In this document: one piece after another, positions 18,137 to 26,787 of the stretch
Layout of the letters: every line of letters begins with the position of its first letter
Position numbering within the stretch: position 1 is the first letter of the stretch
Source: JAJVID01 sp050247435
Lineage (GTDB): Bacteria > Acidobacteriota > Blastocatellia > RBC074
Length of the DNA: 64,000 nucleotides
Reading direction: 5' to 3'
Assembly (NCBI GenBank): GCA_050247435.1
Contig: JBFWUF010000025.1
Span: 1-64,000, forward strand
Made by a program: the position numbers and the translations under genes
The notes under the pieces: model-generated
Database searches by the model: none
The model's input: only the letters and a program-made list of their open reading frames with translations
Told to the model about the DNA's origin: nothing

Positions 18137-19573
18137 ATGAAACAAACTCGCATCGCCATCGTCGCGCTGTTATTGCTCACCGCCGCTCTCTGCGCGCTGC
18201 CCGCGAGCCGCGCCGACGAAGCGAAATCATCAGCGAAGGACATCACCTTCAACAAAGACGTCGCGCCCATCTTTTTCAAGAACTGCGCCGAATGCCATCG
18301 CCCCGGCGAAAACGCTCCCTTCTCAGCACTCAGTTTCAAAGACGTTCGTCCCTGGGCCAAATCAATCCGCGAAAAAGTGGCCAGCCGCGCGATGCCTCCC
18401 TGGCACGCCGACCCGCATTTCGGCCAGTGGGCCAACGAACGGCGATTGTCGCAATCCGAAATTGACACGATCACCGCCTGGGTGGACGGCGGCGCGAAGG
18501 AAGGCGCGCCGAAAGATTTGCCCCCCGCGCCGAAATTCATCGAGGGCTGGGGCATCGGCAAGCCCGATGTCGTACTGAGCATGCCCGAAGCCTTCACGGT
18601 CGAAGCCACCGGGCCGGACGAATATCAATACTTCGAGGTTCCGACCGACTTCACCGAAGACAAATACATTCAGGCCGTCGAGGCGCGGCCGGGCAATCGC
18701 AAAGTCGTCCATCACCTCGTGGTCTTCGTTCAGCCGCCAGCCGCGGCGCCGAAAGCCGACACGCCCAAGCTGAGCAAGGAAGAGTTGGCGAAGCTGAGAG
18801 CCGAGCGTGAAAAGGAGTCCATCACCTACAAGGATGGATTCCTGCAACGAGTGAAGGCCGACGCGCCGGTTTACGATGACGGCTGCGCGCTGCCGAACGG
18901 CGGCGGCGGGTCGCTGCGCGACACCAGCAAACGAAATGGAGTTGCCAACCTGTTGACCGTTTGGGCGCCGGGCCGCGACGTCAACGTCTGGGAGCCGGGA
19001 ATGGCCAAGAAAATTCCCGCCGGATCGAAGCTTCTCTTCCAGATGCATTACAACAAGACCGCCGGTTCGGTGCAGACCGATCGTTCGAGCATCGGCCTGA
19101 TCTTCGCCAAAGCTCCGCCCGCCAAACTGCACACCACGGAACTGGTTTTCAACGCCTACCTGCAAATCCCGGCGGGCGCGGAACATCATCGCGCGACCGC
19201 CTGCTGGACGGCTCCGGGCGACATTCAACTCCAGGCGATCATGCCGCACATGCACTTTCGCGGCGCGGCGATGGAAGTCAAAGCCATCTACCCCGATGGG
19301 CGCGCCGAGACGCTGCTCAACGTGCCGCGCTACGACTTTTTGTGGCAAACCAACTACTCGCTTAAACAACCGATGACGGCGCCGAAAGGGACGCGGTTCG
19401 TGGTGACGGCCTGGTTCGACAATTCGGCGAAGAACAAATTCAACCCCGATCCGGGCAAAGCCATTCGCTGGGGCGAGCCGACCTACGATGAAATGTTGGC
19501 TTGCTTCCTCGATTACACTCAGGTCGCCAGGCCCGCCGCGCCCGCAGGCGCCGGTCAGGCGACGCAACAGTAA
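18137..19573 (+). CDS. Cytochrome c + copper type II monooxygenase-like protein
   Basis: 478 residues with a good GGAGG. A signal peptide ends near residue 26. Residues 38-130 form a cytochrome domain with CAECH at 50-54 and candidate axial Met86 (AMPPWH). Residues about 145-465 have the two-domain fold of ascorbate-dependent (PHM/DBM-like) copper monooxygenases: His192-His193 and His304 (QMHY) as the first copper site, HMH 371-373 and Met453 (DEML) as the second. All expected copper ligands are visible. Such proteins would hydroxylate or otherwise oxidise a substrate in the periplasm, with the fused haem as electron donor. The barrel gene follows after 19 bases, so the two form an operon. 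Confidence 0.85.
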   Translation: MKQTRIAIVALLLLTAALCALPASRADEAKSSAKDITFNKDVAPIFFKNCAECHRPGENAPFSALSFKDVRPWAKSIREKVASRAMPPWHADPHFGQWANERRLSQSEIDTITAWVDGGAKEGAPKDLPPAPKFIEGWGIGKPDVVLSMPEAFTVEATGPDEYQYFEVPTDFTEDKYIQAVEARPGNRKVVHHLVVFVQPPAAAPKADTPKLSKEELAKLRAEREKESITYKDGFLQRVKADAPVYDDGCALPNGGGGSLRDTSKRNGVANLLTVWAPGRDVNVWEPGMAKKIPAGSKLLFQMHYNKTAGSVQTDRSSIGLIFAKAPPAKLHTTELVFNAYLQIPAGAEHHRATACWTAPGDIQLQAIMPHMHFRGAAMEVKAIYPDGRAETLLNVPRYDFLWQTNYSLKQPMTAPKGTRFVVTAWFDNSAKNKFNPDPGKAIRWGEPTYDEMLACFLDYTQVARPAAPAGAGQATQQ

Positions 19574-19592
19574 ACCCGATAAGGAGTGCCCC

Positions 19593-20105
19593 ATGCTCAA
19601 AAAACATTGGCTCATCGCGACAGCAGTGTTGTTGTTTCTGACCGCTCCGTCGCTCGCGCAGGAGTATCCGAGAGTCGAGCTTTTCGGCGGATATTCCGCG
19701 TTGGTCGCCGGAGACCTGAACGACCTCGATCACGCCAACGGAGTCGGCGCCGAATTCGCCGGGAACTTCAACCGCTTCCTCGGACTCGTGGCTGAGTTCG
19801 GCGTGCATAGAGACAACGACTTGAGAATTTACTCGGCTTACGCCGGGCCGCGATTGTCGTTTCGCGGGAGGCGAGTCACGTTCTTCATTCACGCGCTCGC
19901 CGGCGGCGTCAGGGCGCCCAACGGAGGAGGCAGCCTGACAGTCGCTTCGTTCGCCGGCGGCGGCGGCCTCGACCTCAACGTCAGCGACAATGTGGCCATC
20001 CGGCTCTTCCAAATTGATTACACGCCCGTGCGCCAGGGCGGTCATTGGTTCAATCTCTATAGAGGACAGACCGGCGTCACATTCAAACTTGGCAGAACAG
20101 AGTAA
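19593..20105 (+). CDS. Outer-membrane beta-barrel protein
   Basis: 170 residues from the ATG 6 bases after AAGGAG (19581-19586); the longer in-frame extension overlaps the monooxygenase gene and is rejected. A signal peptide ends near LAQE (residue 23). Alternating strands (VELFGGYSAL, LRIYSAYAGPRLSF, VTFFIHALAGG, VAIRLFQIDYTP, GVTFKLGRTE) fit an eight-stranded OmpA/OmpW-like barrel. It ends in a short charged tail instead of the common C-terminal aromatic. Co-transcribed with the copper/cytochrome gene. Confidence 0.82.
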   Translation: MLKKHWLIATAVLLFLTAPSLAQEYPRVELFGGYSALVAGDLNDLDHANGVGAEFAGNFNRFLGLVAEFGVHRDNDLRIYSAYAGPRLSFRGRRVTFFIHALAGGVRAPNGGGSLTVASFAGGGGLDLNVSDNVAIRLFQIDYTPVRQGGHWFNLYRGQTGVTFKLGRTE

Positions 20106-20125
20106 CCCTGCCGCGACAATCCATT

Positions 20126-20173
20126 GCCGTTGGGCCGCGCTCGATTCAAAGCGCGGCTCAACGGCCTTGTTTT
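20126..20173 (+). terminator. Intrinsic terminator after the barrel gene
   Basis: A GC-rich stem of about 16 bp with one mismatch (GCCGTTG-GCCGCGCT and complement, 20126-20165) is followed by CTTGTTTT. It separates the copper/cytochrome operon from the caspase-like gene. Confidence 0.75.
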
Positions 20174-20254
20174 GCCCGGAGTCTTCTGGCAATGTGTGTG
20201 TCATCAATACCCCCAAATTTATAGCCGGTCTATAAACACAAGCGAGGTGAACCG

Positions 20255-23098
20255 ATGATTCGTGCGCTCATTGCAATCAGCCTGCTCTTCTTCAGTTTGT
20301 CGTTCGAGACTCAGACAGATGCGCAAAACGCGCCGCAGCAAAAGACCAACAAGGCCTCCGCGAATCAAAACCAATGGGCTTTGCTCATCGGCGTCAGCGA
20401 TTATCCGGGCGAGATTCAAGACCTGCGTTACGCCAGCGCCGACGCCCGCTCGATCAAGGAATTGCTGGTTTCGTCGGCGGGCGTTCCTGAAGATCACATC
20501 CGGCTGCTTACCGACGACGGCGTCGGCGAGGCGAAGGCGACGAAGCAGAATATCTTCGCCGCTGTTGATCAATACCTCGCGCCGCGTGTCCAGCCCGGAC
20601 ACCAGATCATCGTCTTCCTGGCCGGACACGGCGTCGTGCGCGGGCTGGGAGCGGAGGCCAAGAGCTACATTCTGCCGGTTGATACCGACGCGCAAACGAA
20701 AGAGTCGCTGGAACGCACGGCGGTTGATCTGGAAGAACTCTCTCGGAAGTTGTCATCATTGAAAGCCTCGCAATTTACCGTCTTCTTCGACGCCTGCCGC
20801 GATGATCCTTTCCCCGGACGCGGACTGAAAGGAAACACGCTGACCGACGTGACGGCGCGGCTATTGACCAGAGTTTCCAGCCGGCAACAGCAGCAGCATC
20901 AAGTCAGAGCAGAACCGCCGACCAGCGTCATCTTTTACGCCTGCCAGATCGGCGAGCGAGCCTACGAGAACGCCCAACTGCAACACGGCGTCTTCACCTA
21001 CTACATCCTGCGCGGTCTGCGCGAACTTGCCGACCGCCCCGACGGGCGCGTCGAGGCCGGACGGCTGGCCGGATACCTGAGCGAAAACGTTCGCCGGTGG
21101 ACGAAGGAACAAGCCAAGATCGCGGTCGAACAAAACCCGACGATGATCGCCACGGAAGTGCGCGGCCCTGTTTTGATCGCGCGCGTCACGCCTATTTCAA
21201 ATAAACTCCCCGCCCTGCCAGACGCCGCCGGAGTGCTGCTGAACACATCTCCCGAAGGCGCGATGCTCTCGATCAACGGCCAGCAAGCCGGACGCGGGCC
21301 GCTCCACAAAGAGCTTGCGCCGAACCAATACACCATCCGCGCGGAGGCGCCCGGCTTCCAACCCACCGAGACAAAGGTCAACGTGATCGCAGGCTACCAG
21401 CAGGAGGTCACGATCACTTTGCAGCCGATTGCCGGAAGTCCGAATTACGAGAAGGGGCTGCAATTTGAAAAGCAGCAATTGTGGCCACAAGCCATCGCAT
21501 CCTACGAGCAGGCTCTGCGCGACGATCCGAATTCAGCGGCCACCTATGAGCGATTGTCTCTGGTCTACGTGAACAACGGACGCTACCAGGACGCCATCGC
21601 GCTGTTGACCACCGCCTCGCAGAAGTTCCCCGACAACGCCTCGATCCTTGCCCGCCGCTCGCGCGCGCGAAGTTCACTGGCCGCAAGCGACGATCAGCCG
21701 CTGTCTTTGCCCTCAGCCTTGACATCAGTTTCTCAACCGTCCGGGCCCGCGCCGCAAACACTGGCGCCACAGCCCGAAGAGGAATCAGGCAAGAAGAGCA
21801 AGAAGAGCAAAAAGAGCAAGAAGAGCGAAGCCGAGGAAGCCGTCGAGAGCGATGTTAAAGAAGAGAAGACCGGTAAAAGCGGCAAGAAGAGCGGCGGAAA
21901 AAGCAGCAAGAAAAGCAGCAGCAAGCAAGACCCGGAGACCGGCGCCAGAGCCATCAAAACGGGCACTACGGGCACAGCCGGCGAACAGTCCAATACGCCT
22001 CAGACAGGCAATGACGCTTCTCTCATCGCCGCGGCGATCCGCGACGCTGAGTTGGCGATTCAGAAAAACGGCGGTCTCGCCGAAGCTCATCTCGCGCTCG
22101 GATTCGCCTGTCTGGCCGACGCAAACAGCCTCGACCGCGCGCTCGCGGCTTTCGTTCGCGCCTCGACCATCGCGCCCGAAGAGGCCGAGGCTTATTTCGG
22201 CGTCGGCTCGGTCTATCGCCAGAAACAGCAATATCAGCAGGCCGTGCCGCAGTTGAAGAAGGCGATAGAGTTGCGGCCCGATTATTACGAGGCGCAGCGC
22301 GAGCTTGCTTACTGCTATCACGCGATGGGAAACACTGATCAGGCGATCCGGCAATACGAAGTGGCTTCGAGCTATCGCGGCAAGACGAAAGATTCCGGCG
22401 AAGTTGCGGCCAACAACCTGGCGCTGGCCACGCTCTACAAAAAGAAAGGCGATGAAGTCGGCGGCGCGGAAGGCGAAGAGTACAAGAAAGCCAGCAAGGC
22501 TTATGAAGACGACGCGAAAGAGGAAGAGCCGAGCCTGAAGAAGGCCACGAAGAAGCTGGCGGTCGCTGGTGTCGTGAAATTTATCGAGAGCCACCTCTCG
22601 CCCGACACTCGCAAAATTTGGGACAACAACAAAAACGAGAAAGACGAGAAAGACGAGAAAGATACGCCGATTCTGAAAGGCTCCAAACTCCCGGCCAACA
22701 TCACCGTTCCGAGGAAAGGCAAGTCTCCGATCAACATCAAGCTTCCGATAGGCGGCAAGACATCAAAAGACAACAAAGCCCCAACAGACAACAAGACGCC
22801 GAAAAACAGCAAGGCGCCGATAGACATCAAAATTCCGATAGGCGGCAAATCTTCAAAAGACGCCAAAAACTCCAAAGACTCCAAAGACTCCAAAGACTCC
22901 AAGGCGCCGAAAGAGACCAAGTCGCCGATCAACATCAGGATTCCGATAGGCGGCAAATCGTCGAAAGACAGTAAAGCTCCAACAGACAACAAGACGCCGA
23001 AAGACAACAAATCTCCAACAGACAGCAAGGCTCCGAAAGAAACCAAGCCGACGAGCCGCGCAACCCCAAAGGTGGTCATCCCGTTGAAGAAACCTTAG
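20255..23098 (+). CDS. Secreted caspase-like peptidase with PEGA, TPR and Lys-rich tail
   Basis: 947 residues. A signal peptide ends near residue 23. Residues 38-310 form a C14 caspase-like domain with the His125 (AGHG) and Cys181 (DACRDD) dyad. A PEGA beta-domain lies at about 325-392, TPRs at 397-470 and 590-730, and a KKSKKS-type basic linker in between. The last 150 residues are low-complexity and Lys-rich, with three copies of an SPINI-(K/R)-(L/I)-PIGGK motif. The acidic and basic S1-pocket residues cannot be judged by eye. With an export signal it would act in the envelope, unlike cytoplasmic metacaspase effectors. Target unknown. The short KDS and KKS codon repeats suggest slippage-prone DNA. 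Confidence 0.85.
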   Translation: MIRALIAISLLFFSLSFETQTDAQNAPQQKTNKASANQNQWALLIGVSDYPGEIQDLRYASADARSIKELLVSSAGVPEDHIRLLTDDGVGEAKATKQNIFAAVDQYLAPRVQPGHQIIVFLAGHGVVRGLGAEAKSYILPVDTDAQTKESLERTAVDLEELSRKLSSLKASQFTVFFDACRDDPFPGRGLKGNTLTDVTARLLTRVSSRQQQQHQVRAEPPTSVIFYACQIGERAYENAQLQHGVFTYYILRGLRELADRPDGRVEAGRLAGYLSENVRRWTKEQAKIAVEQNPTMIATEVRGPVLIARVTPISNKLPALPDAAGVLLNTSPEGAMLSINGQQAGRGPLHKELAPNQYTIRAEAPGFQPTETKVNVIAGYQQEVTITLQPIAGSPNYEKGLQFEKQQLWPQAIASYEQALRDDPNSAATYERLSLVYVNNGRYQDAIALLTTASQKFPDNASILARRSRARSSLAASDDQPLSLPSALTSVSQPSGPAPQTLAPQPEEESGKKSKKSKKSKKSEAEEAVESDVKEEKTGKSGKKSGGKSSKKSSSKQDPETGARAIKTGTTGTAGEQSNTPQTGNDASLIAAAIRDAELAIQKNGGLAEAHLALGFACLADANSLDRALAAFVRASTIAPEEAEAYFGVGSVYRQKQQYQQAVPQLKKAIELRPDYYEAQRELAYCYHAMGNTDQAIRQYEVASSYRGKTKDSGEVAANNLALATLYKKKGDEVGGAEGEEYKKASKAYEDDAKEEEPSLKKATKKLAVAGVVKFIESHLSPDTRKIWDNNKNEKDEKDEKDTPILKGSKLPANITVPRKGKSPINIKLPIGGKTSKDNKAPTDNKTPKNSKAPIDIKIPIGGKSSKDAKNSKDSKDSKDSKAPKETKSPINIRIPIGGKSSKDSKAPTDNKTPKDNKSPTDSKAPKETKPTSRATPKVVIPLKKP

Positions 23099-23175
23099 CA
23101 GTAATCGCTGCTATAAAAGTGCTGATAAGCGCAACGATGATCATAGCCTCAACGTCGGCACTACCGATTTCACTT

Positions 23176-23209
23176 ACGACTGTCAGCGGCTGAGGGCGCT
23201 GGCAGTCGT
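23176..23209. terminator. Hairpin between convergent genes
   Basis: A 13-bp stem (ACGACTGTCAGCG against CGCTGGCAGTCGT, one G-T pair) with an 8-base loop. It lies in the 142-base gap between the convergent caspase-like and HEAT-like genes, so it may stop transcription from both sides. Confidence 0.55.
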
Positions 23210-23240
23210 ACGTTTGCCTATAAGCTAGGCGCGATTTGAT

Positions 23241-23897
23241 CTATTTGCTTATCTTACTGAGAGCTTGAATAGCTTGCTTTCTAGCATTTTCATCACTGTC
23301 GCTAGCTCCCTGGGTAAGTACCTCTCTGATTTGCGCCATTGTCCGCAAAGACATTTGACCTTGACGTTTGGCTATTACTTGTCCAAGCATTGCGAACGCT
23401 TTCCCGCGAGTCATGGCGATGTCACTCTTAGAAAGAGCTATCAACATTGGCGCGACTTTTTCTCCACTTTTAGTGAGCTTTGATGCAAATGGCGACTCAG
23501 GGTTATAAGCGCTGCGAACAAGCACGGAAAGCACTCGTGGATCCTCTCGGTCCGCTACTGTCTCTACCAGACTCAAAAGCTGAGAGTAATACTCAGAATA
23601 CCTTTCGCCATACCTGGCTGAAACTCCTCTGTATCCGCCCGATTCCCTAAGAGTTGTTTCTATCAGCAAGTTCTCTAGCTCAAGCAAATCAATCATCGCA
23701 GCCTTTACCTCCGTTGATTTCTCTGCAATGTCACTCAAGTTGAGCTTGTTGAAGGCTTCGGCTCGCTGCTCCCAACTGTCAGAACGGAGTTGCCGTAGTA
23801 GCAACTCTTTATTCTGATCTTGACTATTAGTTGCTAATACGACCCCGGTGATCACCAGCCCAACAATCACGAATCCTGTCATGATAATTTTCGTCAT
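23241..23897 (-). CDS. Exported HEAT-repeat-like protein
   Basis: 218 residues, ATG after AAGGAG. The N-terminal hydrophobic segment (1-23) is a signal or anchor. The rest is helical with repeat-like units (SDSWEQRAEAFNKLNLSDI; KSDIAMTRGKAFAMLGQVI; DSDENARKQAIQALSKI) typical of HEAT/armadillo scaffolds. Base composition is visibly more A+T-rich than its neighbours, which may reflect transfer. No function can be assigned. Confidence 0.72.
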   Translation of the reverse strand: MTKIIMTGFVIVGLVITGVVLATNSQDQNKELLLRQLRSDSWEQRAEAFNKLNLSDIAEKSTEVKAAMIDLLELENLLIETTLRESGGYRGVSARYGERYSEYYSQLLSLVETVADREDPRVLSVLVRSAYNPESPFASKLTKSGEKVAPMLIALSKSDIAMTRGKAFAMLGQVIAKRQGQMSLRTMAQIREVLTQGASDSDENARKQAIQALSKISK

Positions 23898-24007
23898 GGC
23901 TCTGTCTCCTTATCAGAATAGATGTGAAGCCCTATTTATTTAGCTTCAGAAGAGTGAAAGTTTCACAGCTATACACATTACCTCTGCAAGATGTGTTTTG
24001 CATGTGA

Positions 24008-26365
24008 TTACCATCCGGCAGGACAAGGGCCCCGCCAATCGGCATGCACATGTCCGAACCCTGATTGTTCCACAGGTTCTATGCAAGCGCCTGCCAGGCG
24101 AGCCGCAGTACTTTTGCCCTGCCAATCTGATTGATTGCTCGCAATATCAGCGGCATCGCCATAAACGTGTCGACTGTTTATAGCTCCCCCTGCTACAGAG
24201 TTGCGCGCCGGGTTGCGGTAACCACTGTTGATGATCAAAGGTAAATCAAAGTAATTCGTCCGGGTATTCTCCAGCCCAGTCAATAACACATTCCTGATAA
24301 TTGCCCAGTTATAGTCTCCACTATTAAGTTCATTAAAAGCGAAGTGGGCGCTGTGAGCATCCTGAGTGAAATCCTCACACACGGGCAAAAAGGCGACGTT
24401 GTAGGTTTGGTACTCGATCCTAATTGTGTCGCGTGTATCATTACAAAGCTGTTCCACCGCGTAACTCGCGGTCGGATCGGTATTGACGGGAAATGCCAGA
24501 CACCCCAGCGCCGCATCGTAGTTGTAGGTGTAACCGGTGAATGCCGCATCAATCGTCGTGTTCCCAACTCCCACGGCCTCAGAGGACCCGGTTGATGAAT
24601 TGATCGTCACGACGCCAGTGTTGCTGCTGCCGTAATAAGCTCCGGTGTCGAAGTAGGAGCCAATAGTTCCATAGCAGTTGATGCCCCGCTCCTGCGCCAC
24701 GAAGTTCCTGATAGCGCCGAGAAGCCCGGTAACTGTGTTCGGATTCACGCGGCTGTCGTAGAAGTTTGTCGGACACGCGCAGCCAAGTTGGCACATGTAG
24801 CTCGATGCCAGTCCATTCGCCGAATCGAACGTTTGCGCGCGACCGATCAATGGCTTCGGCGTGGCGCCGCGAACGCTCCATTCGATGTGTCCTACGGTGG
24901 CGTCCGGTGGGAGCGTGCCGCCTTCGACGCCGGCGGACTGACTATCGCGGATTTGTCGCAGGTCAATAGCGTGTGTCTGATGCGGCTCGATCCGGTGCAA
25001 ATTGCCTCCCCAGCGCCCACCAGGAAAGATCACCTCGTAATGATATTCCTGTGGTTGGTCAGTCGCGTTCTTGATGAAGACGACGGTCGAGGTCGCGCTA
25101 TTGATGAACCACGGATAGCCGCCTGTGCTGCTCAATTGCGCGGCCAGGTCCAGCAAAGGAACAGGAAAGACGTGATTGCCGCTTTGCGAGACGCTGGATG
25201 CGGAAGCAATTACACTGCCCGGCGCGCCCGTGTATTTGATCTCAAGCCCGGCTGTGGCGAAATCGTTCTGCTTCAGTTGCGGATTCGACATGTTGAGCAG
25301 TTTGATGGCGCCGGGCGCAAGCGAAATCTGCGGCAGCGCAATTGTTCCTGTGGCGCCGTTCTGCTTCGAGTAAGGAACGGTCGCGATCACGGTTGTCGCG
25401 CCGGCGCCGAGGTTGCGGACAGCGACCACCGGGTTGAGAGAATCGTTGTTGATTTTGCCGAGCCGCAGGCCCGCGCCGTGCAGTTCAGCAGTCTTGCCTC
25501 CCGCCGGATCGGTGAAATTGACTGCTTCGGAGTAGCCCTTGCCGGAATCCTGAACGTGAATCATCGCAAGTAGCGCGCCCTTGCCGCCGTTGTGACTGAG
25601 CGACACCGCTCCTGCAGAAGCTTTTTTGACTAAACCGTGGGGCAGATTGACGATCTTTGTTTCGTAAGGCCCGAGATTGCCCTTAACCGGGTGATGACCA
25701 TTGGTCCCGGCGAAAATGGCGTCACCGTCAACATTAACTGGTTGAGCCGTGGTGTTGGTCACGATCACGCTCACTTGCGAATCTTCAAAGGGAACGGCGT
25801 AGACCGCTTCGAGTTGCGATGACGGAAACTTCATTCCCGGTTCCAGCATCTGCTCGTCGAAGATCAGGCTCTTTTCGGCGTTGACGATCCTCAATCCACC
25901 GCCCATCTCCAGCAATCGTCCTTCGTAGGTGAATTCAAAGCTGCCGGAGCGGAACTGCTGCCCGGCGATTGACGCCAGCAGGTTCAGATCAACTTCGAGC
26001 GATGATTGGTCGCCCACGACGACAAGCGAGGCGGTGAAAGTCTGCCCCGCCTGACTATGCAGAATGGGAGTGACCACGATCTGATTCGGGCCTTTGTTGT
26101 TGAGCACGAGCGTGGATTTGAAGCCGTCTTCGGTCGTGTAGTACGTGCCGATCATCCGGCGCAGGATCGCAGGTTGATTCGCGCAGCACCCTTGCTGTTT
26201 CTTGTTGGCGAAGCCCACGCCGTGCGCCGAGGAGCGTCGCGCGACGAAGATCGGAATCATCAGCAGCAGCGACACGACGATTGCGCTCGCTGCGGCGAGC
26301 AACTGAAATCGCCCTGTTCTGATTGAAAGGTTGACGAGATGGATCGGTGAACTTAGTATCCGCAT
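24008..26365 (-). CDS. Membrane-anchored protein with C-terminal M15 peptidase domain
   Basis: 785 residues from the ATG preceded by GGAGGAAATGTC; a longer frame to 26485 lacks support. A membrane helix lies at about 20-42. A Gln/Asn-rich beta region follows to about residue 600 (Ig-like or adhesion-like strands), with a Cys-rich segment CQLGCACP near 600. The C-terminus has the zinc peptidase M15 pattern: SRHVYGDAAD with His733 and Asp740, and GHVHADW with His772/774. M15 enzymes are D-Ala-D-Ala or L,D cell-wall peptidases, so a role in peptidoglycan editing is likely. The large extracellular region is unusual for the family. Confidence 0.75.
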   Translation of the reverse strand: MRILSSPIHLVNLSIRTGRFQLLAAASAIVVSLLLMIPIFVARRSSAHGVGFANKKQQGCCANQPAILRRMIGTYYTTEDGFKSTLVLNNKGPNQIVVTPILHSQAGQTFTASLVVVGDQSSLEVDLNLLASIAGQQFRSGSFEFTYEGRLLEMGGGLRIVNAEKSLIFDEQMLEPGMKFPSSQLEAVYAVPFEDSQVSVIVTNTTAQPVNVDGDAIFAGTNGHHPVKGNLGPYETKIVNLPHGLVKKASAGAVSLSHNGGKGALLAMIHVQDSGKGYSEAVNFTDPAGGKTAELHGAGLRLGKINNDSLNPVVAVRNLGAGATTVIATVPYSKQNGATGTIALPQISLAPGAIKLLNMSNPQLKQNDFATAGLEIKYTGAPGSVIASASSVSQSGNHVFPVPLLDLAAQLSSTGGYPWFINSATSTVVFIKNATDQPQEYHYEVIFPGGRWGGNLHRIEPHQTHAIDLRQIRDSQSAGVEGGTLPPDATVGHIEWSVRGATPKPLIGRAQTFDSANGLASSYMCQLGCACPTNFYDSRVNPNTVTGLLGAIRNFVAQERGINCYGTIGSYFDTGAYYGSSNTGVVTINSSTGSSEAVGVGNTTIDAAFTGYTYNYDAALGCLAFPVNTDPTASYAVEQLCNDTRDTIRIEYQTYNVAFLPVCEDFTQDAHSAHFAFNELNSGDYNWAIIRNVLLTGLENTRTNYFDLPLIINSGYRNPARNSVAGGAINSRHVYGDAADIASNQSDWQGKSTAARLAGACIEPVEQSGFGHVHADWRGPCPAGW

Positions 26366-26787
26366 GACATTTCCTCCAAATAGGTAAGGGATTGTTGTGA
26401 AAGCGGACGAATTCATCAGGCGACCAAACCGGAAGTGGATTTGTCCGCTTTTGCTTTTTACATAAAGATTGATCTGACGCTTCAAAGAGCGGCGATCTGA
26501 TTTTGGGAAAAGACGGTTTACTCGTCGAAGAGAAAAGCAAAGACCTGAGAGAAATGGGCAACGCCGAAGCTGATATTGACTGTTGTTATTATTGACCTGT
26601 TACCGTTGAGGAAGCCGCGTTATAGCAGAGCTGATTGAAGGCGGTCAATAATTATTTTTTTTTTTGACGCCCGTAACTCACTGAGCAGCCACGATTTATA
26701 GGCATAAAAATTTACCTCTTTGAGCAGGGCAGCGTTATCGCTTGCTCGCGAATTTTAACGACTGATCATCAACTCAAGCGCACAGCT
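26366..26787. other. Intergenic region between divergent genes
   Basis: This 422-base gap lies between the M15 and MFS genes, which diverge. It holds the ribosome binding site of the M15 gene, an A+T-rich stretch and a run of 13 T near 26656. TTGACT at about 26577 could be a -35 element for the MFS gene, but no convincing -10 follows. No gene seen. Confidence 0.4.

Noticed and set aside
17995..18465. 156-codon open frame overlapping the cytochrome gene
   Set aside because: Different frame over the signal peptide and haem region of a well supported gene.
18362..19615. 417-codon open frame on the minus strand
   Set aside because: Shadow of the copper/cytochrome gene, which has full catalytic motifs.
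22501..23079. 192-codon hydrophobic frame on the minus strand
   Set aside because: Leu/Ser/Gly repeats are the complement of the Lys/Ser/Asp tail codons of the caspase-like gene.
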